Shown piece by piece: positions 58,912-64,000 of a DNA stretch of 64,000 bases; positions within the stretch are counted from its first letter, which is position 1, and the number at the start of each line of letters is the position of its first letter. Below the pieces are notes generated by a model. The model was given only the letters and a program-made list of their open reading frames with translations. It had not been told where the DNA came from and did no database searches. Made by a program: the position numbers and the translations under genes. Location of the stretch: assembly GCF_014697355.1 (NCBI RefSeq), contig NZ_JACJRQ010000019.1, forward strand, positions 88,474 to 152,473, read 5' to 3'. This DNA is from Nostoc calcicola FACHB-3891. Its GTDB lineage: Bacteria; Cyanobacteriota; Cyanobacteriia; Cyanobacteriales; Nostocaceae.

Positions 58912-59046
58912 TTGTCATTTGTTATTTGTCATTGGGCATTGGGTATGGGTAAGAGGCAGAGGAGCAGGGGGAAGGGGAGAATGAAAAATTACCTCTTTCC
59001 CCTCTGCTCCCTGCTCCCTGCCCCCTCCTTCTTACCATTCCCCGAC

Positions 59047-59721
59047 TCACACCGCCGGCAGAGGTTCTTTAACTTTGGCTTCTAGTGTTTTTGGGTCAAC
59101 TGATTCTAGTTCACCGTGGTTGAGTGTCCAGCAACGATCTGCGATCGCTAACAGATCTCCAGCATCGTGTGTCACTACCAATAGTGTCCAATCTTGTTTG
59201 AGTTTTGCTAATAAATTTACCAGCTGCCGCCGCATTGACCAATCTAATCCAGCAGTGGGTTCATCTAACAAGAGTACATTTGGCTGGCGAATCAATTGCA
59301 CTGCCAAAGCTAAACGCCGCTGCTGTCCTCCACTCAAAGCATGAGGGGCAGTGGAGAGCGATAAATGTTCTAATCCCACCTCACTCAGGGCATTTCTGAC
59401 TCGATCTGACCCTAATTCCGGATGTCCTAAACGCAATTCTTCTAAAATCGAACTACCGCAAAAATGCCGTTCTGGAAACTGAAACACTAACCCAGCCAAT
59501 TGTTGTAGCTGTTCGGGAATCAGTTCTTGTTCGCGCCAAAAGAGTCCGCCAGAGGTGGGTTCAGCTAGTCCAGATAAAATTTCTAGTAAAGTACTTTTAC
59601 CAGAACCACTCGGGCCAATAATCAGACCCAGCTGCTGGGGTGCTAATTCTAAGTCGATCGATTTGAGAATCGCTGTTGGGCACGCTGTGGGGTGATAAAT
59701 TAGATTTCGGAGATAGAGCAT
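59047..59721 (-). CDS. ABC ATPase, ECF/CbiO-like
   Basis: 224 residues, ATPase only: Walker A GPSGSGKST, Q-loop VFQFPERHFCGSSILEEL, signature ALSGGQQRRLALAVQLI, Walker B VLLLDEPTAGLDW, H-loop VTHDAGDLLAIADR. The FQFPERHF Q-loop is typical of energy-coupling-factor ATPases for vitamins or metals. No membrane component is adjacent, so the substrate is unknown. Confidence 0.88.
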   Translation of the reverse strand: MLYLRNLIYHPTACPTAILKSIDLELAPQQLGLIIGPSGSGKSTLLEILSGLAEPTSGGLFWREQELIPEQLQQLAGLVFQFPERHFCGSSILEELRLGHPELGSDRVRNALSEVGLEHLSLSTAPHALSGGQQRRLALAVQLIRQPNVLLLDEPTAGLDWSMRRQLVNLLAKLKQDWTLLVVTHDAGDLLAIADRCWTLNHGELESVDPKTLEAKVKEPLPAV

Positions 59722-60034
59722 TTGTTAAGATTACCAAAAAGTCGGCAAATTACTGATTAACTACACCAAGAGCAGCTGGAAAATTCTAAAAAAATTCATA
59801 TTACATTACTTGCCTTAACACCCTAATCTAGCAGCAAGAATTATCCATCTTTTCTCCATTGTGGCAGACTCACCCTTAAACAATGGCTACAACATGCCTG
59901 GGAACATGAAAAAATTACCCAAGTCAACCTTGATAGAAAATTTTGCCTCAAGCAGACACAAGTTAAAATTAGCCATTTTTGCATTCTAAGTAACACATAC
60001 AACTATTTCAACCGCAATTATTCTGAGGGTTAAA
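59722..60034. other. Gap between ECF-like ATPase and TPR gene
   Basis: 313 bases between divergent genes. A 42-codon GTG frame (59861-59989) is present but shows no family likeness. Presumably holds promoters for both genes. Confidence 0.4.
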
Positions 60035-60997
60035 ATGACTCAAAGGTTTTCCTGTTCTCAATTAGTCGTGTTTGCTAGACTCACTAAATTTGCTCAGGTG
60101 GGTTTTGGGGCTGCGTTCGCCTTTGGCGTTGCCCCTTGGGCAATCGCACTTAATCTTTCTATAAATCCCTCCTTAGCTGGCGATCCCTTTCGCACTGAGA
60201 AACCTCATGAGATTGGCGATCGAACTCAAGCAGCTTTTGAAGCGATTTTCCAACAAGGCAATTATCCAGCAGCAGAAGGTTACCTCAAAGAAGCACTAGC
60301 CAAAGAGCCAAATGAACCTCTAGCTTATGCCATGAAAGCATCTTTAGCATACGGAAATAAGGATTGGGCTAAACTAAACACCTATAGCCAGAAAACCTTG
60401 GAAAGCGCACAAAAGTTGATTCCTACCGACCCATTACGTGGTAATTTATACACTGCCGTTGGTCATTTTTTAGAGGGTTCTGTAATTCTCATCCGTGAAG
60501 GTACAGTCAACGGTGTACCAGAAGCTTTTGGTCGCTTGCGGCAAGTGTATAAATATTTAGACAAAGCCGAAGCGATTTCTGCCAACGATCCAGAACTGAA
60601 TTTAATCAAGGGTTATATGGATTTATTGTTGGCGGTTAATTTGCCTTTCGCTAGTCCAGATCAAGCAATTGGACGCTTACAAGAAAATGCTGCTCCTCAG
60701 TATCTCGTGCATCGGGGTATTGCCCTTGCCTATCGGGATTTAAAACGGTATCCTCAAGCACTAGAGTATGTCAACCGTGCCATTGAAACCGCAGGCGATA
60801 ATCCAGAAATTTATTATCTCAAAGCCCAAATTCTGAGACGACAAGGGGAAAAAGAAAAAAATCAGCAACTGATTAGGGAAGCGATCGCTAATTTTGACAA
60901 AGCATTGACTAAAAAATCCCAACTCCCAAGTAGTTTAGTCAAACAAATCGAGAGTGAACGGAAAAATGCTATTAGCTTAAATAATTCAGCTAGGTAA
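60035..60997 (+). CDS. Exported TPR-repeat protein
   Basis: 320 residues. A signal-like N-terminus (VGFGAAFAFGVAPWAIALNL) is followed by TPR-type helical repeats: AAFEAIFQQGNYPAAEGYLK, LAYAMKASLAYGNKDWAKLN, LVHRGIALAYRDLKRYPQAL then YVNRAIE, and IYYLKAQILRRQGEKE. TPR domains scaffold protein contacts; the partner is unknown. Conserved in cyanobacteria as far as I can judge. Confidence 0.8.
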   Translation: MTQRFSCSQLVVFARLTKFAQVGFGAAFAFGVAPWAIALNLSINPSLAGDPFRTEKPHEIGDRTQAAFEAIFQQGNYPAAEGYLKEALAKEPNEPLAYAMKASLAYGNKDWAKLNTYSQKTLESAQKLIPTDPLRGNLYTAVGHFLEGSVILIREGTVNGVPEAFGRLRQVYKYLDKAEAISANDPELNLIKGYMDLLLAVNLPFASPDQAIGRLQENAAPQYLVHRGIALAYRDLKRYPQALEYVNRAIETAGDNPEIYYLKAQILRRQGEKEKNQQLIREAIANFDKALTKKSQLPSSLVKQIESERKNAISLNNSAR

Positions 60998-61260
60998 TTG
61001 GGCATTGGGAATGGGGCATTGGGCATTGGGCATTGGTTATTCTTTCTCCCCCTGCCCCCCCTGCCTCCCCTTCTCCCTCATCCCCCTCATCTCCCCCACT
61101 CCCCATTCCCCATTCCCAACTTTGATATGCTTATACCGTTTCTTTGTGAAGCTGCGCCAAATCCTAACTTTTTTTTCAACGCAAAGGTACGCGGAGGTTA
61201 ACGCAAAGGTACGCAGAGGTTTTCTAGAGAAAATTCGCTATGTCGCAAAAGAATTAGGCG
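60998..61260. repeat. GGGCATTG, CTCCCCCT and CGCAAAGGTACGCAGAGG repeats
   Basis: GGCATTG heptamers (60998-61035), pyrimidine-rich repeats to about 61115, then two copies of AACGCAAAGGTACGCxGAGG (about 61179-61220). No gene. Confidence 0.7.
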
Positions 61261-61318
61261 CATCTTCATAGAGAATTGGTATTAGTCTCAGTCATAATAA
61301 TTCAGGTATTTGACCAAA

Positions 61319-61771
61319 ATGCAAATTCAGTTCCGCGAAATTAATCCTTTTGATGTATGGATTTGGCTAAAATTCAGCACAAATCCTTCTGAACGCGAAA
61401 AGCAGTATGTAGAAGAAGCTTTTGATTCCTGGTTTTATCTGGGTAAATTGGGTGCATTTAATGCAGAAAATCTCCAGGTGCAGGAAACTGGACTCGATAT
61501 CAACTACATGACTTATGATTCCCAAGGGTACAACAGAAGCTTACTAGCACTGATGCACAATATGGGTGAATTTGAATATCAAGGACAGTGGGCGCGTTGT
61601 TGGTTTGACTTGGGAACCAGTGATGGGATCGCCCTTGATATTTTAATCAATGCCCTCACACAATTAAGTGAGGAATATGTCACTATTGAAGATTTGTACA
61701 TCGGCGGCGAAAATGAAGATTGGCCTGTTGAAGATAGCGAAAGCCGTCCTTCTTCTATTTATGATAATTAA
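61319..61771 (+). CDS. DUF3531-family protein
   Basis: 150 residues from the ATG at 61319 (MQIQFREINPFDVWIWLKF); a TTG at 61310 is the alternative. Conserved-looking acidic protein with WARCWFDLGTSDGIALDILI and TIEDLYIGGENEDWPVED. DUF3531 occurs in cyanobacteria and plastids; function unknown. The Nudix gene starts 8 bases after its stop, so the two are probably co-transcribed. Confidence 0.75.
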   Translation: MQIQFREINPFDVWIWLKFSTNPSEREKQYVEEAFDSWFYLGKLGAFNAENLQVQETGLDINYMTYDSQGYNRSLLALMHNMGEFEYQGQWARCWFDLGTSDGIALDILINALTQLSEEYVTIEDLYIGGENEDWPVEDSESRPSSIYDN

Positions 61772-61779
61772 TCACAATA

Positions 61780-62211
61780 ATGAGTAAACCTGGCGAAATT
61801 CGGGTATTAGCTTTAGGATTAATTCGGGATGGAAATCGCATTTTTGTTTCTGAAGGCTACGACCCCGCAAAACAAGAAACATTTTATCGTGCTTTAGGTG
61901 GTGGCGTTGACTTTGGTGAAACTAGCCGCGAGGCGCTACAACGTGAATTTAAAGAAGAAATTCAGGCAGAGTTAACGAATATTCGCTATCTGGGTTGTAT
62001 AGAAAATTTGTTTATCTTCAACGGTAGGCAAGGCCACGAAATTATTCAACTTTATCAATGTGATTTTGCCGATCCGAAGTTTTATAAATTAGAAAGTTTA
62101 GTGTTTTTTGAATCAGAAAAACATAAACATAGGGCACTATGGATAGATATTTTGCGCTTTCAATCTGGAGAGTTAAAATTAGTGCCAGAAGTGTTTTTTG
62201 AATATTTATAA
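61780..62211 (+). CDS. NUDIX hydrolase
   Basis: 143 residues. The Nudix box GGGVDFGETSREALQREFKE then EI (G-x5-E-x7-REUxEE) is complete, so the hydrolase should be active on a nucleoside diphosphate-linked substrate, which cannot be specified. Start MSKPGEIRVLALGLIRDGNR gives the usual first strand. Confidence 0.92.
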   Translation: MSKPGEIRVLALGLIRDGNRIFVSEGYDPAKQETFYRALGGGVDFGETSREALQREFKEEIQAELTNIRYLGCIENLFIFNGRQGHEIIQLYQCDFADPKFYKLESLVFFESEKHKHRALWIDILRFQSGELKLVPEVFFEYL

Positions 62212-62423
62212 ATCTAAAATACAATAATTATTCCAGCTAAAACATGCTATTCCTCAACTCTGGCTATGGAATATTTATGAGTTAGATGGAGATTGACTAG
62301 ATATTTAGAAAAATGGCAAAAAAGGAGTTAATAAAACCGATCGCCTTTCAGAAATCCCCTTCAAGGAACTTGTAGTAATAGCTGATTATCTTTAATACCA
62401 CAGCTTCCTTGAAAATCAAATTT

Positions 62424-63836
62424 ATGCTAGCTAAACTGCTGTCACCTGTATTCATAGTTTTATTAGGATTAGCCATAACTCAAACCTTTGGATGCACAAG
62501 TCGTAACGATAATTCAGCGATCGCTCAAAGTTCACCAAAGCCAACGCCCCAAGAAATCGTCCAACCCGGGGAAGTTCGGGTTTTACCAGGGAAATTAGAT
62601 ACAATACCCGTCTTTAACAGCAATAGCCCAGAATGGATTAAAACTGAGGGGATTTTACTTTCTACTTTTCCCCCAAACGGTAAAAAAGTTCCAGGGGCCC
62701 ACCTCAATTTCCCTTTTCAGGGACGCTTTGACTTATTCGCCCACCACTACACCCACACTCCCAAGGATTTACAAACCCTATATCTGGGTGTAATTGTGCA
62801 TAACCCTGGTAAAAAACCTGTAACAGTGGATGTATTGCAAGCGGCGAGTTATTTAATGCAGGATGCGCCCTTTGTCACCTTACCTCCTTACATTGAAAAT
62901 AACGATGGTAAGGCTTATTCAGGGCCAGGCGCCCGCGCTGTTGCTGATGTACTCCGGGGCGATCGCCAAGCTGATTTTCCCGCAAAACTGGTAATTCCTC
63001 CAGGACAAAGCCGGATGTTGCTAAATCATCCCATTCCTGTCAGAAATCTAGAAAAGCCAGTGAATGGGCGTTCTAGCTTTATGCGGTTGCGTAGTAGCGA
63101 TCGCGTTTATGCAGCAAGTTTAGCCATGTTTGCCAAGAAAAATTCTGATAATAGCGATCGCCAACCCACCCTCACAGAATGGCAAGCTTTACTAGATACT
63201 GGAAACTTTGCTGGGCCGCGAGATAAAACTCCGACTCCTCCAAACGCGACTAGTGGCGCACTGATTTATGGACGTGTAGCTGGTGTTTCCCAAGGTTCAC
63301 AATGGCAAGCAAAATTGGTGGATAATCCCCAAGCCACCAATCTGACTATTCCCCAGCCTGGCAAAGCTATTTCTTATCCTATAGTTACACTGCGGGGTGG
63401 TCGATTGGGTACCGAACAAATCCAAACAGCCAAGATGCTGGTACGTTATCCCGATACAGCATACGAAGCACACGGTAATTACGGCGTGGAATATAAACTT
63501 ACTCTACCCTTAAGCAATAACACTGCCCAAAATCAGACCGTCGCTGTTACTTTGGAAACACCTTTAAAAGAAGATAAATTATCCCAAGGTGGTCTGCGGT
63601 TCCGCAAACCATCCCTAGATTTTCCTTTTTTCCGTGGTACTGTGCGGCTACGTTACTTTGACGACCAAGGTCAACAAAAAATCCGCTACGTGCATTTATG
63701 GCATCGAACTGGGCAGGTATTAGAACCGTTAGTGCAACTTAAACTTCCACCCTCCACAAAGCGGATAGTACACGTAGACGTGATTTATCCGCCAGATTCG
63801 ACACCACCACATGTATTGAGTGTAAAAACCTTTTGA
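62424..63836 (+). CDS. DUF3370-family lipoprotein
   Basis: 470 residues from the ATG at 62424 (TTG at 62409 is the alternative). The lipoprotein-type signal LLSPVFIVLLGLAITQTFGC places Cys at the lipobox end, followed by a Ser/Pro linker. The body is beta-rich: EVRVLPGKLDTIPVFNSNSP, RFDLFAHHYTHTPKDLQTLY, LGVIVHNPGKKPVTVDVLQ, as in DUF3370 proteins of cyanobacteria. Likely periplasmic or outer-membrane facing; function unknown. A TnpB-type element begins directly after the stop. Confidence 0.82.
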   Translation: MLAKLLSPVFIVLLGLAITQTFGCTSRNDNSAIAQSSPKPTPQEIVQPGEVRVLPGKLDTIPVFNSNSPEWIKTEGILLSTFPPNGKKVPGAHLNFPFQGRFDLFAHHYTHTPKDLQTLYLGVIVHNPGKKPVTVDVLQAASYLMQDAPFVTLPPYIENNDGKAYSGPGARAVADVLRGDRQADFPAKLVIPPGQSRMLLNHPIPVRNLEKPVNGRSSFMRLRSSDRVYAASLAMFAKKNSDNSDRQPTLTEWQALLDTGNFAGPRDKTPTPPNATSGALIYGRVAGVSQGSQWQAKLVDNPQATNLTIPQPGKAISYPIVTLRGGRLGTEQIQTAKMLVRYPDTAYEAHGNYGVEYKLTLPLSNNTAQNQTVAVTLETPLKEDKLSQGGLRFRKPSLDFPFFRGTVRLRYFDDQGQQKIRYVHLWHRTGQVLEPLVQLKLPPSTKRIVHVDVIYPPDSTPPHVLSVKTF

Positions 63837-63842
63837 CATACT

Positions 63843-63863
63843 CACTGCCCTTGAAGGGCAGTG
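63843..63863 (-). mobile_element. Right-end hairpin of an IS200/IS605-type element
   Basis: CACTGCCCTT / AAGGGCAGTG with one central base, 22 bases past the tnpB stop. IS605-type elements end in such short hairpins, which TnpB guide RNAs (omega/reRNA) also include. Confidence 0.65.
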
Positions 63864-63884
63864 ATTCTTGACAGTTCACAGTAA

Positions 63885-64000
63885 CTAGCTGCTTGGTACA
63901 GTCTTACAGTCACTCCCTGCCCGTTTAAGGTCGTGCCGATGCCCCATGCCGACCATTTCTATATTTCTAGATGCGTTGTGATCCCTTTCCTGCTCAGTCC
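63885..64000 (-). CDS. tnpB: TnpB (IS200/IS605 family), C-terminal 38 residues only
   Basis: Minus strand, entering from beyond the right edge: TEQERDHNASRNIEMVGMGH, then RHDLKRAGSDCKTVPSS and TAG at 63887-63885. RDHNASRNI is the RuvC-III motif (catalytic Asp) of TnpB, and the VGMGHRHDLKRAGSDCKTVP tail is typical of cyanobacterial copies. The rest of the gene is outside the window. TnpB is an RNA-guided nuclease that maintains its element. Confidence 0.85.
   Translation of the reverse strand, partial: TEQERDHNASRNIEMVGMGHRHDLKRAGSDCKTVPSS

Overview
The window is from a filamentous, heterocyst-forming cyanobacterium (Nostoc, Calothrix or Tolypothrix type). Pointers are the many GCGATCGC (HIP1-like) octamers, a carboxysome shell protein, GUN4, a HetP-family protein, XisH/XisI, and intergenic DNA packed with short tandem repeats (GGAGT, AACTCCT, CCCAATG, GAATTCT types) and palindromic MITE-like elements. 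The species cannot be named from sequence alone.

Layout. 1-6.7 kb: 3' part of ribBA, an amidase, a methyltransferase, htpG, rpmB. 6.9-9.4 kb: a Uma2-family gene killed by one stop codon, then 1.6 kb without a clear gene but with several strong inverted repeats. 9.4-23.2 kb: a RiPP-type locus. On the + strand it has an IS630-derived HTH protein, a C39-peptidase ABC exporter with an N-terminal cyclic-nucleotide-binding-like domain, an HlyD adaptor and a parvulin-like protein. Converging on the - strand are six tandem double-glycine precursor peptides, an APH-like kinase, a HopA1-family protein and a HetP-family gene, plus a seventh, unrelated double-glycine peptide. 23.8-39.7 kb: an M16 protease pair with a divergent TetR gene, DUF4332, XisI with a truncated XisH, PhzF, aminopeptidase P, secreted and hypothetical proteins, a DsbA-like protein, an intact Uma2 gene, ffh-rpsP-KH-phoH, and a lone ccmK paralog. 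39.9-43.7 kb: a lumenal-type protein, an ABC exporter, and a broken zeta-toxin-like gene with its small partner. 44.0-52.3 kb: a VWA / tubulin-like / MotA-ExbB-like / MotB-OmpA-like cassette with a nearby membrane protein. 52.6-64 kb: a sugar-type ABC ATPase, BrnT/antitoxin, gun4, icd, Mn-type superoxide dismutase, rsmG, an ECF-like ATPase, TPR, DUF3531, Nudix and DUF3370 proteins, and the 3' end of a tnpB at the right edge.

Two systems stand out. The first is the RiPP locus. An APH-like kinase paired with a HopA1-like protein is the dehydration pair known from class V lanthipeptides and thioamitides. Here it sits beside six near-identical precursors whose cores contain no cysteine, so dehydrated but not lanthionine-bridged products are the simplest prediction; C39 cleavage and HlyD-dependent export would follow. 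The second is the VWA-tubulin-MotA/MotB cassette. It recalls the ZorA/ZorB motor of Zorya defence, but has a tubulin-like GTPase and a VWA protein in place of the usual Zorya effectors.

All calls come from reading the sequence and family knowledge; no database search was run.
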